From the NCBI GenBank assembly GCA_902802575.1, contig CADCMN010000014.1:1-64000 (forward strand): DNA of 64,000 nucleotides. Direction: 5' to 3'. The translations under genes were made by a program, and so were the position numbers. Below the pieces are notes generated by a model that was not told the DNA's origin, ran no database searches, and saw nothing but the letters and a program-made list of their open reading frames with translations. The stretch is from an uncultured Eubacteriales bacterium. Lineage in GTDB: Bacteria; Bacillota; Clostridia; Christensenellales; CAG-138. Positions 39,269 through 48,609 of this stretch are shown here, one piece after another. Position 1 is the first letter of the stretch. Every line of letters begins with the position of its first letter.

Positions 39269-40924
39269 TTAGATCACTGAGAAGTAGTAGCTGTATAAGG
39301 GTTGTCCGCCATTGCGGCTCATGAACTCGGACTCGGGATACTTCTCCGCCAATCGAGCGACGAGGGCGTCCGCTCGTTCCTCGTCCACATCCGCGCCGTA
39401 ATACACGGTAACGGAGCATTCGTCATCCCCCAGCTTCTCGATCATGTTCTGCACCAGCTCATAGGCGGCTTCGTCCGCCTCGGGGCTCACCGTGTTCAGA
39501 TCCCCATCCAGCATGCCGATAAAATCGCCCTGATGTATGACCTTGCCATTGAGCTGGGTCTCCCGCACCGCGAAGGTGACGGAGCCGGAGATGACCTCCT
39601 GGAACGCCTCGGTCATGTTGCTCACATTGGTCTCCAAAGACTCATCGGGGTTGAAGGCCATGGCCGCGGCGATGCCCTGGGGAATGGTCTTGGTGGGCAG
39701 CACCTCCACATGGCAGTTGCACAGCACGGAGGCCTGGTTGGCCGCCAGGATGATGTTGCTGTTGTTGGGCAGTATGAACACGTTTCGAGCGTTCACCTGA
39801 TGCACCGCGTTCACGATGCTGTCGATGCTGGGGTTCATGGTCTGGCCGCCGGAGATGATATGATCCGTGGACAGGGCCTTGAACACCTCGTCCACGCCTG
39901 CGCCGGAGCTGACGGAAATGAGGGCGAATTCCTTCTCGTTCTTCTTGCGGTTGGCCGCCAGCTGCCGATTCTGTTCCCGCATGTTCTCGATCTTGATGCG
40001 GTCCAGCTCGCCGTAGCGCATGGCCATCTGCAGGACCTTGCCGGGGCAGTTGGAATGGACGTGGATCTTCACCGTGTCGTTGTCGCAGGCGCATACCACG
40101 GAGTCTCCCACCCGCTCGAGATGCTTGCGGAACTGATCGAGATCCTTCTCCTCAAACCCATCATAGAGATGGATGATGAAGAACTCGGTGCAGTAGCCAA
40201 ACTGGATATCTTCAGCACTGAACTGGTCGAAGTTGGCCGTTTCGCTGGTCTCCCTCTGCTCGGGCTTCTCTTCCGCAGGCAGCTCATCCAGGTTCACCTC
40301 GCCGTTCATGGCCATCAAAAAGCCATGGTAGATGAACAACAAGCCTTTGCCGCCGGAGTCCACCACGCCCGCCTCCTTTAGCACGGGCAGCAGATCCGGG
40401 GTCATTTTCAAGGCTTCCTCACCCTTCTGGAGGCACAAGATCATCAGGGCCTGACAGCCCATCTGGTGGTCCTCCTCCACCGCCCTCACGACCTCGTCGG
40501 AGATCATGCGGGAAACGGTGAGGATGGTCCCTTCCTTGGGCTTCATGACGGCCTTGTAGGCCGCTTTGGTCCCCTCCGCCATGGCGGCGGCAAAGCTGTC
40601 GCTGTCCAGCTCCTCGTGGCCTTTGGCGGCTTTATAGAAACCGCGGAACAGCTGAGAAAGGATGACGCCGGAGTTTCCCCGAGCGCTGCGCAAAGCGCCG
40701 GAGGAAACCTTGGCCATCACTTCTTCCACGGTGGCAGTCTCGGGCAGATTCCGGAGGTCCTTGACGGCCCCCTGCATGGTCATGGACATATTGGTGCCCG
40801 TATCCCCGTCAGGAACGGGGAACACGTTCAAAGAGTCCACCAACGCCCGGTTCTTTTCAAGCAGCGACGCGCCGGAAAGAAACATGTCCCGGAGCAGTGC
40901 GCCGTCTATCGTATCTTTAATCAA
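39269..40924 (-). CDS. fakA: Fatty acid kinase catalytic subunit FakA-like (YloV, DhaL/Dak2)
   Basis: A 551-residue cytosolic protein matching YloV/FakA, which phosphorylates FakB-bound fatty acids with ATP for phospholipid synthesis. The N-terminal DhaL domain (about 1-200) has LNVFPVPDGDTGTNMSMTM, RGNSGVILSQLFRG and VDSGGKGLL; the rest is the Fak middle and C-terminal domains. The start codon is TTG at 40924, eight bases after GGGAGG; the next ATG would remove 13 family-conserved residues. It follows the asp23 gene by 21 bp. No fakB (DegV) gene is seen in the window. Confidence 0.9.
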   Translation of the reverse strand: MIKDTIDGALLRDMFLSGASLLEKNRALVDSLNVFPVPDGDTGTNMSMTMQGAVKDLRNLPETATVEEVMAKVSSGALRSARGNSGVILSQLFRGFYKAAKGHEELDSDSFAAAMAEGTKAAYKAVMKPKEGTILTVSRMISDEVVRAVEEDHQMGCQALMILCLQKGEEALKMTPDLLPVLKEAGVVDSGGKGLLFIYHGFLMAMNGEVNLDELPAEEKPEQRETSETANFDQFSAEDIQFGYCTEFFIIHLYDGFEEKDLDQFRKHLERVGDSVVCACDNDTVKIHVHSNCPGKVLQMAMRYGELDRIKIENMREQNRQLAANRKKNEKEFALISVSSGAGVDEVFKALSTDHIISGGQTMNPSIDSIVNAVHQVNARNVFILPNNSNIILAANQASVLCNCHVEVLPTKTIPQGIAAAMAFNPDESLETNVSNMTEAFQEVISGSVTFAVRETQLNGKVIHQGDFIGMLDGDLNTVSPEADEAAYELVQNMIEKLGDDECSVTVYYGADVDEERADALVARLAEKYPESEFMSRNGGQPLYSYYFSVI

Positions 40925-40945
40925 CTTCGTATCCTCCCGCGCCGA

Positions 40946-41302
40946 TTATACCACGCGGATCCCTTCTACATGAATGTTCACGCTGTTCACGTTGACGCCG
41001 GTGAATTCCTCCACCCGGTACTTCACGTTGCTCTTGCAATTGGAAGCCACAGCCGGCAGAGAAACGCCGTACTGTAAGATGACATACAGATCGATGTCCA
41101 CCAGGTTCTCTCCCACGGTGGTCACTTTGATCCCTTTCTTCAGGCTGTCCCTGCCCAGCAGCTCCGCCAGCGTGTCGCCGGTGCGCTTCGAGCACATGCC
41201 GACGATCCCATAATTCTCCACGGCGGCATAGCCCGCCACCACGGAGACCAAGTCCTCCGCCACAGAGATTTTGCCATATTCATTCCTGACTTCAATCGTC
41301 AT
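40946..41302 (-). CDS. Asp23/Gls24 family envelope stress protein (YloU)
   Basis: A 118-residue Asp23/Gls24 protein. It shows EYGKISVAEDLVSVVAGYAAVENYGIVGM, VTTVGENLVDIDLYVILQYGVSL and a C-terminal VEEFTGVNVNSVNIHVEGIRV, all typical of the family. These proteins lie near the membrane and are induced by alkaline or wall stress in relatives. Placement directly before the fakA gene matches Bacillus yloU-yloV. GAAAGGAGA lies before the ATG. Confidence 0.93.
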   Translation of the reverse strand: MTIEVRNEYGKISVAEDLVSVVAGYAAVENYGIVGMCSKRTGDTLAELLGRDSLKKGIKVTTVGENLVDIDLYVILQYGVSLPAVASNCKSNVKYRVEEFTGVNVNSVNIHVEGIRVV

Positions 41303-41368
41303 GCTGCGTCTCCTTTCCGTATTCCCTTTATGTGAGCTTACGCATGCCGGATAGCCGGTTATGCCTGC

Positions 41369-42115
41369 TTACTCCTCTTCCTCTTCGGGCAGGTTGCCGT
41401 TGTGATAGACCTCCTGCACGTCGTCGTTGTCCTCCAGGTTTTCCAGGAAGCGATTCACCTTCTCCACCGTCTCGGGGTCGCTGATGTCCACGGTGTTCTG
41501 GGGGATCATGGCCACTTCTGCGCTGAGAAAGGTATACCCCTTGTTTTCGAGGGCTTCCCGTACCGCAGAGAAATCAGCCGGCGCGGTATATACCTCAAAG
41601 ACGTCGTCCTGAGGCACAAAGTCCTCGGCGCCCGCGTCCAGAGCTTCCATCATGACCTCGTCCTCGTCCATGAGGGCGGTGCGCTCGATGATGATCTGGC
41701 CCTTCTTGTCGAACATCCAGGCCACGGAACCGGTGGCGCCCAGGTTGCCGCCCGCCTTGGAGAAGATATGGCGCATCTCCGCCGCGATGCGGTTGCGGTT
41801 ATCGGTGACGATCTCCACATAGACGGCCAGATTGCCGGGGCCATAGCCCTCATAGGTGATCTCCTCGTAGTTGACGGAGCCAGCCTCGCCGGCCGCCTTC
41901 TTGATGGAACGATTGATGTTGTCGTTGGGCATGTTGGCTGCCTTGGCCTTGGCGATCACGTCGCGCAGCTTGCTGTTATTGGCAGGATCGGGACCGCCGC
42001 CCTCTTTGACGGCGATGACGATCTCACGACCGATCTTGGTGAAAATCTTGCCGCGGGCGGCGTCGGTCTTTTCCTTCTTGTTCTTGATGTTTGCCCATTT
42101 GGAATGTCCGGACAT
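41369..42115 (-). CDS. YebC/PmpR family regulatory protein
   Basis: A 248-residue protein with the family start [56 protein letters not shown], and [14 protein letters not shown]; the C-terminus is acidic. Members are described either as transcription regulators or, more recently, as translation factors acting at proline stretches; the sequence alone cannot decide. AGGAGG lies 5 bp before the ATG. It is followed on the same strand, after 66 bp, by the asp23 gene. Confidence 0.93.
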   Translation of the reverse strand: MSGHSKWANIKNKKEKTDAARGKIFTKIGREIVIAVKEGGGPDPANNSKLRDVIAKAKAANMPNDNINRSIKKAAGEAGSVNYEEITYEGYGPGNLAVYVEIVTDNRNRIAAEMRHIFSKAGGNLGATGSVAWMFDKKGQIIIERTALMDEDEVMMEALDAGAEDFVPQDDVFEVYTAPADFSAVREALENKGYTFLSAEVAMIPQNTVDISDPETVEKVNRFLENLEDNDDVQEVYHNGNLPEEEEE

Positions 42116-42138
42116 AGTAACCTCCTGAAAGTGAAAAA

Positions 42139-42810
42139 TTATCCCAACAGAGATGCGGCTTCCTCATCCAAAAGGAAGGTGACAGCCGCATGCAATTGCA
42201 GCATACTGGCGGGCAGACTGGAATTCACCGCCCCCCGAATGACGCTCTGCGCCGTTTCGGCCATTCCCTGGCCGGTCATAAGGACGATAAGCTTTTTGGC
42301 GGACATCAAGGTGGACAACCCTGCCGTCACGATCTTATCCCCGTGGTAAAGCTCCACATGAGTGGTAGGCGCGATTTCCCCGTCCGGAGCGTTGAACAGC
42401 AGTGAGCCGTCTGTACCCACGGTCAGCAGCGCCACATCCAGACCGCCCGCCTGCAGGATGGCTTCCTCAAAGCCGTGACAGCTGCTGGCCCAGTCGTCGG
42501 AAGCGTTGTCGGGCGCGACCACCTGCTCCGGTCTAAGGGACAGTTCCCGCAGCATGGCGTCGTCCAGAAAGTCGCGCAAAGCCGGTTTCCCCTCCTCACG
42601 GACCCGCTCGGAAAGCTGGTAGACGGTAACCTTCCCCCAGCTCAAAAGGCCATTGGCCGTCATGGCTGAGAGAGAATGGTAGGCGGGCGTCAGGGCAGCC
42701 GCGCAATCCAATCCCATCACCAGGGACGGTTTTTCGATGAGCTGACCTCCCAGAAGCGTGGCCGCTGCGGCCGCCGCCGTCTGGGCATCCGAAAAGACCA
42801 GAACGCTCAT
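42139..42810 (-). CDS. NagB/6-phosphogluconolactonase family protein, divergent
   Basis: A 223-residue protein with the overall pattern of glucosamine-6-phosphate deaminase: [19 protein letters not shown], a middle [19 protein letters not shown] and [26 protein letters not shown]. Key active-site pieces differ: the usual LDEY position reads YQLSER, and DGHIAFN is replaced by DGSLLFN so the catalytic His is missing. Sugar-phosphate binding may be kept without deaminase activity. Its start overlaps the stop of the hydrolase gene upstream (ATGA), so the two are co-translated. Confidence 0.75.
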   Translation of the reverse strand: MSVLVFSDAQTAAAAAATLLGGQLIEKPSLVMGLDCAAALTPAYHSLSAMTANGLLSWGKVTVYQLSERVREEGKPALRDFLDDAMLRELSLRPEQVVAPDNASDDWASSCHGFEEAILQAGGLDVALLTVGTDGSLLFNAPDGEIAPTTHVELYHGDKIVTAGLSTLMSAKKLIVLMTGQGMAETAQSVIRGAVNSSLPASMLQLHAAVTFLLDEEAASLLG

Positions 42811-43748
42811 TCCCGCTCCCCTCCTGCCGCCACAGCCTCCAGGAACAGAAGCACATCGGCGTAGACTTCCTGCCGATTGGTCTCGTTCAGGATCTCATGA
42901 CGGGCGCCGGGATAGAGCTTGAAGGTCACATGGGTGTGACCGGAATTCTCCAGGAATCGGTCGACTTTCCTCACGCCCTTGCCCATGCCGCCCACGGGGT
43001 CCATGTCGCCGGAAATCAGCAGGATCGGCATGTTGGGCACCTTGGCGGCCCACTTGGCGTTGGCGATATGGCCCATAGCGCCCATGAGATCAGCATACCC
43101 ATAGGGCGTGAAGGGGAAGCCGCACAGGGGATCGTCCATGTACGCCTTCACGTTCTCCTCGTCCCGGGAGAGCCAGTCAAAGGGGGTCTTGGCATTGGGG
43201 ATCTTCTTGGCGAAGCCGCCGAAGCAAAGCTTATCCAGCTTGGGGCTGGGCGCCATGCCCCGTCCCGCCTTGATCTCCCGGCCGCAAAGGAATTTTCCGA
43301 TGGCCGCCATGGGGTTAGGCCCGGAGGTGCCGCAAAGGACCACCGCGTCAAAGTCGTTGGTGTAGCGAGAAACATAATCCTGGCTCAGCAGCGAGCCCAT
43401 GGAATGGCCGTATAACGTGACGGAAACCTGGGGATTCTCCCTGCGCACCGTGGCGCAGATGGTGCGGATATCCAGCAGGGTTTTGCCCCAGCCATCCTCT
43501 GTGCCGAAGTAGCCCCGGGGCATTCCTTCCTTCCAGCTTTTGCCATGGGAGGGCAGATCGAGTCCGGATACCAGAAAACCGTTTTCCGCCAGGTACCTGG
43601 CAAAGGCGTCATAGCGGGCGATATGCTCCGACATGCCATGCACCAGCACCACCGCGCCTCGGATCTCCTCCGGGATCCACTGCCGATAGATGATGTCACA
43701 CAGCCCCGTTGCGGACGGAAATTTGCGTTCCTTTTGTGTGATGCTCAT
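42807..43748 (-). CDS. Alpha/beta hydrolase, monoacylglycerol-lipase-like
   Basis: A 313-residue serine hydrolase of the lysophospholipase/monoglyceride lipase type. It has VVLVHGMSEH for the oxyanion region, GLDLPSHGKS, the nucleophile elbow YGHSMGS, catalytic Asp in SGDMDPVGG and His in GARHEILNE. The start at 43748 has GGAGG 9 bp upstream; an upstream TTG start is unlikely because it includes the ribosome site. Substrate unknown. It is the first gene of a pair with the NagB-like gene. Confidence 0.88.
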   Translation of the reverse strand: MSITQKERKFPSATGLCDIIYRQWIPEEIRGAVVLVHGMSEHIARYDAFARYLAENGFLVSGLDLPSHGKSWKEGMPRGYFGTEDGWGKTLLDIRTICATVRRENPQVSVTLYGHSMGSLLSQDYVSRYTNDFDAVVLCGTSGPNPMAAIGKFLCGREIKAGRGMAPSPKLDKLCFGGFAKKIPNAKTPFDWLSRDEENVKAYMDDPLCGFPFTPYGYADLMGAMGHIANAKWAAKVPNMPILLISGDMDPVGGMGKGVRKVDRFLENSGHTHVTFKLYPGARHEILNETNRQEVYADVLLFLEAVAAGGERE

Positions 43749-43824
43749 CCCTATGAACCTCCACAATACACAAGATAAAGTATTTTAGCACATTGTCACA
43801 AAAATATCAAGAGATTGAAATCAT

Positions 43825-44013
43825 TCATTCGGATAACAGCAAGATTATGTCCTGTTCCTGCAAAATCCGGCCCTCTCCGCTCAGCTTGTAGAGCAAGGCG
43901 GCCAGCTTTCCCACGCTGACGCCCAGTTCCTTTGCGAGAGCTTTTCGATCTTCTATGCGGCAAGCGCCCCGATAGGCGCGTGCCCGGAGCGCTTCCAACA
44001 GTTTTTCTTCCAT
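43825..44013 (-). CDS. Small winged-helix-like hypothetical protein
   Basis: A 62-residue protein I cannot assign to a named family. Residues about 17-55 (IEDRKALAKELGVSVGKLAALLYKLSGEGRILQEQD) have the helix-turn-helix and short wing spacing of a small DNA-binding domain. GGAGGAG lies 5 bp before the ATG, which supports translation. It is divergent from exoA with about 77 bp between the starts. Confidence 0.6.
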   Translation of the reverse strand: MEEKLLEALRARAYRGACRIEDRKALAKELGVSVGKLAALLYKLSGEGRILQEQDIILLLSE

Positions 44014-44055
44014 AGTCTCCTCCGCTTTTTTGTATCTTATTGCTTTTGTCCGTTC

Positions 44056-44084
44056 TTGTCAACAAAGGCGTCAGATGATATAAT
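44056..44084 (+). promoter_or_regulatory. Promoter of exoA-maf-uvrC-trpS, giving a leaderless mRNA
   Basis: TTGTCA (44056-44061), a 17-bp spacer and a perfect TATAAT (44079-44084). Only six bases separate the -10 from the exoA ATG (44091), so transcription should begin at or next to the start codon. Confidence 0.75.
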
Positions 44085-44090
44085 GCTTCC

Positions 44091-44849
44091 ATGAAACTGA
44101 TCTCATGGAATGTAAACGGCCTTCGGGCCTGTCTCACCAAGGGTTTCCTGGATTTCGTTCAGGCGGAACAGCCCGACATCATCGGGCTTCAGGAGACCAA
44201 GATGCAGCCTGAGCAGGTCAATTTTGATCTGCCCGGCTATACGATGTACTTCAACAGCGCTGAGAAAAAGGGTTACTCCGGCACCGCCGTCTTCGTGAAG
44301 GAGACGCCGCTGGCCGTGACCTTCGGCATGGGCGTGGAGGAGCACGACCACGAGGGACGCGTTATCACCCTGGAGTACCCGGAGTTCTACTTCGTCACCG
44401 TGTATACGCCCAATTCCCAGGATGGGCTCAAGCGTCTTGGCTATCGGATGACGTGGGAGGACGCATTTTTGGCGTATCTGAAGGAGCTGGATGCGAAAAA
44501 GCCCGTGATCGTCTGCGGGGACCTGAATGTGGCGCACCAGGAGATCGACATCAAAAACCCCAAATCCAACCGCATGAACGCCGGATTCACCGACGAGGAG
44601 CGGCAAAAGATGACCGTGCTGCTTTCGAGCGGCTTTGCGGACACCTTCCGCCGCCTGTACCCCGACGCCCGGGACCGGTACTCCTGGTGGAGCTATCGCT
44701 TCCATGCCCGGGAGAACAACGCCGGCTGGCGTATCGACTACTTTTTGGTCAGCGAACGGCTCATGGATAAAGTCAAGGACAGCCTGATCCTCAGCGACGT
44801 ATACGGCAGCGACCACTGCCCCGTGGAGCTGCTTCTGGAGGCCCTATGA
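44091..44849 (+). CDS. exoA: Exodeoxyribonuclease III / AP endonuclease
   Basis: Cleaves abasic sites and 3'-blocked ends in base excision repair. The 252-residue protein has MKLISWNVNGLRA with the metal Asn, LQETKMQ with metal Glu (about 35), YTPNSQ, CGDLNVAHQEID (about 143-154), WWSYRF and the C-terminal SDHCPVELLL with catalytic His. No Shine-Dalgarno precedes the ATG, consistent with leaderless translation. It overlaps maf by 4 bp and starts an operon of DNA/nucleotide-quality genes. Confidence 0.95.
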   Translation: MKLISWNVNGLRACLTKGFLDFVQAEQPDIIGLQETKMQPEQVNFDLPGYTMYFNSAEKKGYSGTAVFVKETPLAVTFGMGVEEHDHEGRVITLEYPEFYFVTVYTPNSQDGLKRLGYRMTWEDAFLAYLKELDAKKPVIVCGDLNVAHQEIDIKNPKSNRMNAGFTDEERQKMTVLLSSGFADTFRRLYPDARDRYSWWSYRFHARENNAGWRIDYFLVSERLMDKVKDSLILSDVYGSDHCPVELLLEAL

Positions 44850-45427
44850 AGATCATTTTAGCCTCCCAATCCCCCCGTCGGCGGGAGATACTGCAGCTCA
44901 TGGACATCCCCTTTGAAGTGATCGAAAGCCACGTGAAGGAGATCCCCCCCGCGGGCGCCACACCTGAGGCGCTGGTGAAAGCCCTGGCCGAGCAGAAGGC
45001 ACGGGCCGTATTCGCCCTGCATCCGGAGGACTGCGTCATCGGTGCGGACACGGTGGTGGACCTGGACGGCCGGGTCCTTGGCAAGCCCCACACTCCCGAG
45101 CGGGCCAAGGAGTATCTGCATCTGCTGCAGGGGCGGAGCCACATCGTGTACACCGGCGTCTGCGTGCTGACCCCGGGCCATGCGGATATCCGCTCCGCCC
45201 GGACGGACGTGACCTTCCGGCCCATGAGCGACGCGGAGATCGACTGGTACGTGGACACCGGGGACCCCCTGGACAAAGCGGGTTCCTACGGGGTCCAGGG
45301 GCCGGCCAGCCTGTTCGTGGACCACTTGGAGGGGAACTACTTCAACATCATCGGCATGCCCGCCCCCACCCTTTATGAGATGCTGCTCCAGGCCCACGTG
45401 ATCGACGAGCATCACCGGGTCCTATGA
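44846..45427 (+). CDS. maf: Maf family nucleotide pyrophosphatase
   Basis: A 193-residue house-cleaning enzyme that hydrolyses dTTP/UTP or modified nucleotides. It shows the N-terminal SQSPRRREILQ, the catalytic Asp region VIGADTVVDLDGRVLGKP, and DKAGSYGVQGPASLFVDHLEGNYFNIIGMP near the C-terminus. It overlaps exoA and uvrC by 4 bp each (ATGA), indicating coupled translation. Confidence 0.94.
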   Translation: MKIILASQSPRRREILQLMDIPFEVIESHVKEIPPAGATPEALVKALAEQKARAVFALHPEDCVIGADTVVDLDGRVLGKPHTPERAKEYLHLLQGRSHIVYTGVCVLTPGHADIRSARTDVTFRPMSDAEIDWYVDTGDPLDKAGSYGVQGPASLFVDHLEGNYFNIIGMPAPTLYEMLLQAHVIDEHHRVL

Positions 45428-47274
45428 ACCAGATCATCGCCGACAAGCTGAAGCTGTTGCCCGACACCCCCGGCGTCTACAAGATGCTGGACGATACGGG
45501 AACGGTCATCTACGTGGGCAAGGCCGTCAGCCTGAAGAACCGGGTCAGCCAGTACTTTCAGGCGGGCAAGGACCACACGCCCAAGGTCCGGGCCATGGTC
45601 AGCCACATCGAGGACTTTGAGACCATCGGCGTGAACAACGAGATGGAGGCCCTCTCCCTGGAGAGCAACCTCATCAAGGAGTTCATGCCCAAATATAACA
45701 TCCTGCTGAAGGACGACAAGCACTTTCCCTATGTGCGGATCGACCTGAAGCAGGACTTCCCCCGGGTGGAGGTGGTGCGCCGCATCCGCTCGGACGGGGC
45801 CACCTACCTGGGCCCCTATCTCTCGGCCATCGTCCTTCGGGAGCAGGTGGCCGTCATCCGGGCTCACTTCCCCATCCGACCCTGCCGGAAGGACATGGCC
45901 CGGGCCATCGCCCGGCGGGAGCGGCCCTGCCTCATGTACCACATCGGCAAATGCTGCGCCCCCTGCTCCGGCCAGGTGAGCCGGGAGACCTACCACGAGT
46001 ACGTGAAGGAGGTCATCTCCTTTTTGGAGGGGCGCACGGAGAAGGTGCTCTCGGACCTGAAGGAACAGATGGAAGCCGCGGCCGCGAACCTGGAGTTCGA
46101 GCGGGCCGCCCGGCTCCGGGACCAGATCCGGTCCATCGAGGGGCTCAACGAGAAGCAGGTGGCCATCTTCCCCAAGGAGGCCGAAGCGGACGTCTTCGCT
46201 CCCGTGAAGCTGGAGGATAAGGCCATGGTGTTCGCCCTGTTCCTCAGGCAGGGGAAGATCGTGGGGACGGAGCATTTCGCCCTGACCGCCGTCAGCGAGG
46301 ACGACCCGGCGGACATCCTCTCGGCCTTCCTCCTGCAGTTTTACGACCGGGACGGCATCCTGCCCCCCAGGGAGGTGCTCCTCTCCTGCCCCGTACCCAA
46401 CGCCGACGCCGTCGAAGGGATGCTGTCAGGCCGGGCCGGGCGGAAGGTGAAGCTGACCGTGCCCCAGCGGGGCGATAAGAAGAAACTGACGGAGCTGGCC
46501 GAAAAGAACGGCCAAGAGCTTTTGGAGAAGGAGAAAGCCCTGCGGGAGAAGGCCTGGGATCGGGACGAGGGAGCCGCGGTGCAGCTTTCCGGGCTGTTGG
46601 GCCTCGACGAATTCCCCACCCGCATGGAGTGCTTCGACAATTCCCACATCATGGGCACGGACACGGTGTCGTCCATGGTGGTGTTCACCGACGGGAAGCC
46701 GGACAAAGACGCCTACCGACGGTTCCGCATCCGGGCCGAGGCGGGCGGCGACGATCTTGTCGCCATGGAGGAGGTGCTGACGAGGCGGTTCAAGAAGGGG
46801 CCGCCCTGGCCGGACCTTATCATCATCGACGGCGGCAAGACCCAGCTCCAGGTGGCGGAGAAGGTGCTGAACGAGGCGGGGCTCCCCTACCTCAACGTGA
46901 TCGCCCTGGCGGAGAGCCAGGAAGCCATCTACACCCCGGACGGAGACGAGCCCATTTTGCTGCCCCGAAGCAGCCCGGTGCTCCACCTGCTGCAGCGGAT
47001 CCGGGACGAAGCCCACCGCTTCGCCATCTCCTACCACCGATCGCTGCACCAGCGCAACGCGCTATTATCGGTACTGGACGGCATTGAGGGCATCGGCGAC
47101 ACCCGCAAGCGGGCCCTGTTCGACGCCTTCATCACCCGGGACGCCATCGCCGGCGCCGCGGTGGAAGACTTAGCGAAGGTCAAGGGCATGAGCCGACCGG
47201 CGGCGGAGGCGGTGTACCGCTTCTTCCACCCGGCAGACGATACAAACGATTCAGAAGATAAAAAGGAAGGGTAA
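45424..47274 (+). CDS. uvrC: Excinuclease ABC subunit C
   Basis: Makes both incisions in nucleotide excision repair. The 616-residue protein has the GIY-YIG nuclease (about 10-95: GVYKMLDDTGTVIYVGKA), a cysteine cluster in RPCLMYHIGKCCAPCSG, a UvrB-binding UVR motif (about 200-235), the RNase-H-like nuclease starting FDNSHIMGTDTV (about 400), and C-terminal helix-hairpin-helix (IEGIGDTRKRALFDAF ... KVKGMSRPAAEAVY). It overlaps maf and lies 3 bp before trpS. Confidence 0.96.
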   Translation: MNQIIADKLKLLPDTPGVYKMLDDTGTVIYVGKAVSLKNRVSQYFQAGKDHTPKVRAMVSHIEDFETIGVNNEMEALSLESNLIKEFMPKYNILLKDDKHFPYVRIDLKQDFPRVEVVRRIRSDGATYLGPYLSAIVLREQVAVIRAHFPIRPCRKDMARAIARRERPCLMYHIGKCCAPCSGQVSRETYHEYVKEVISFLEGRTEKVLSDLKEQMEAAAANLEFERAARLRDQIRSIEGLNEKQVAIFPKEAEADVFAPVKLEDKAMVFALFLRQGKIVGTEHFALTAVSEDDPADILSAFLLQFYDRDGILPPREVLLSCPVPNADAVEGMLSGRAGRKVKLTVPQRGDKKKLTELAEKNGQELLEKEKALREKAWDRDEGAAVQLSGLLGLDEFPTRMECFDNSHIMGTDTVSSMVVFTDGKPDKDAYRRFRIRAEAGGDDLVAMEEVLTRRFKKGPPWPDLIIIDGGKTQLQVAEKVLNEAGLPYLNVIALAESQEAIYTPDGDEPILLPRSSPVLHLLQRIRDEAHRFAISYHRSLHQRNALLSVLDGIEGIGDTRKRALFDAFITRDAIAGAAVEDLAKVKGMSRPAAEAVYRFFHPADDTNDSEDKKEG

Positions 47275-47277
47275 ACC

Positions 47278-48393
47278 ATGGAAAACAAGGCACAGAAACA
47301 GATCATCCTCACCGGCGACCGGCCCACGGGGCGGCTCCATCTCGGTCACTTTGTGGGCTCCCTGCGGCGGCGGGTGGAGCTGCAGAACTCCGGGAAGTTC
47401 GACGCCATCAACATCCTCATCGCCGACGACCAGGCTCTGACCGATAATGCGGATAATCCCGGAAAGATCCGGGAGAACATCGTGAACGTGGCGTTGGACT
47501 ACCTGTCCTCCGGCCTGGACCCGGATAAGTCCACCATCTGCATCCAGTCCGGGCTTCCGGCTCTCCACGCCCTGACCTTCTACTATATGAACCTGGTGAC
47601 CACCGCCCGGCTCTCCCGGAACCCCACGGTCAAAGCGGAGATGCAGATGCGGGGCTTTGCGGACGAGGGGCTCCCCGCCGGATTCTTCTGCTACCCCGTG
47701 TCCCAGGCGGCGGACATCACCGCCTTCGACGCCACGGTGGTGCCCGTGGGCGAGGACCAGCTGCCCATGATCGAGCAGACAAGGGAGATCGTGGAGAAGT
47801 TCAACCGGACCTATGGGGAAACGCTGGTCATGCCTCGGGCCATGATCCCGGAAAACGAGACCCAGCGGCGGCTTCCCGGCGTGGACGGCAAGGCCAAGAT
47901 GAGCAAATCCCTGGGCAACTGCATCTACCTGTCCGACGACGCCAAGACCGTGAAGAAGCAGGTGAACGGGAAGATGTTCACGGACCCCCAGCACCTTCGC
48001 ATCGAGGACCCGGGCCATCTCGAGGGGAACGTGGTGTTCACATACCTGGACGCCTTCTCCACGGACGACCATTTCAAGGAGTTCCTGCCCCAGTACGCCA
48101 ATCTGGACGAGATGAAGGCCCACTACCAGCGGGGCGGTCTCGGCGACGGGACCTGCAAAAAGTTCCTGATCCAGGTTTTGGAGGAGACCCTCTCCCCCAT
48201 TCGGGCAGAGCGGGCCAAGTGGGAGGCGGACCTCGGCACGGTCTACGACATCCTGGCGGCGGGCACCGCCAAGGCCCGGGAGACCACCAACGCCACGCTG
48301 GAGCGGGTGCGGGCGGCCATGCGCATCGACTACTTTGCCGACCGGCGCATCGTGAAGGAATGGGAGAAGCAGCTCAAGGCGGCGAAGCTGTAA
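47278..48393 (+). CDS. trpS: Tryptophan-tRNA ligase
   Basis: A 371-residue class I synthetase that charges tRNA(Trp). The HIGH-type motif is HLGH (about 20-23) after TGDRPTGR, and the KMSKS motif is AKMSKSLGN (about 206). AAAGGAAGGG precedes the ATG. The last 59 bp recur with four differences at 49077-49135, where they read in frame as the same C-terminus ([19 protein letters not shown]), so the gene's own 3' end or a second allele was duplicated around the following acetyltransferase. Confidence 0.95.
   Translation: MENKAQKQIILTGDRPTGRLHLGHFVGSLRRRVELQNSGKFDAINILIADDQALTDNADNPGKIRENIVNVALDYLSSGLDPDKSTICIQSGLPALHALTFYYMNLVTTARLSRNPTVKAEMQMRGFADEGLPAGFFCYPVSQAADITAFDATVVPVGEDQLPMIEQTREIVEKFNRTYGETLVMPRAMIPENETQRRLPGVDGKAKMSKSLGNCIYLSDDAKTVKKQVNGKMFTDPQHLRIEDPGHLEGNVVFTYLDAFSTDDHFKEFLPQYANLDEMKAHYQRGGLGDGTCKKFLIQVLEETLSPIRAERAKWEADLGTVYDILAAGTAKARETTNATLERVRAAMRIDYFADRRIVKEWEKQLKAAKL
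48335..48393 (+). repeat. Direct repeat, copy 1 (trpS 3' end)
   Basis: A 59-bp segment ending exactly at the trpS stop; 55 of 59 bases match copy 2 at 49077-49135. Confidence 0.9.
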
Positions 48394-48494
48394 GAGCGTC
48401 TGCCGCCGGAGGCCGCATGGGGAAAGAGGGCTTTTGAGGCGGCTTGTCAAAAGGGCATCTTGGCGTTCCCGCATCCTCCATTTTCGGAAAGTAC

Positions 48495-48524
48495 AGCGCA
48501 GTTGCTTTCGTCAACTGCGCTTTG
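48495..48524 (+). terminator. Terminator after trpS copy 1
   Basis: AGCGCAGTTG (48495-48504) pairs with CAACTGCGCT (48512-48521) and a short T-rich stretch follows. The rest of 48394-48609 has no gene; a possible extended -10 (TGTTACAAT, ending 48576) precedes the broken acetyltransferase. Confidence 0.6.
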
Positions 48525-48609
48525 CTTCAACCGGGTCATAAATGATTATGGTCGATCATATGTTTTCTGTTACAATTATTGTCAAAGCAAAGTTTGAGGA
48601 GAAGACGCA

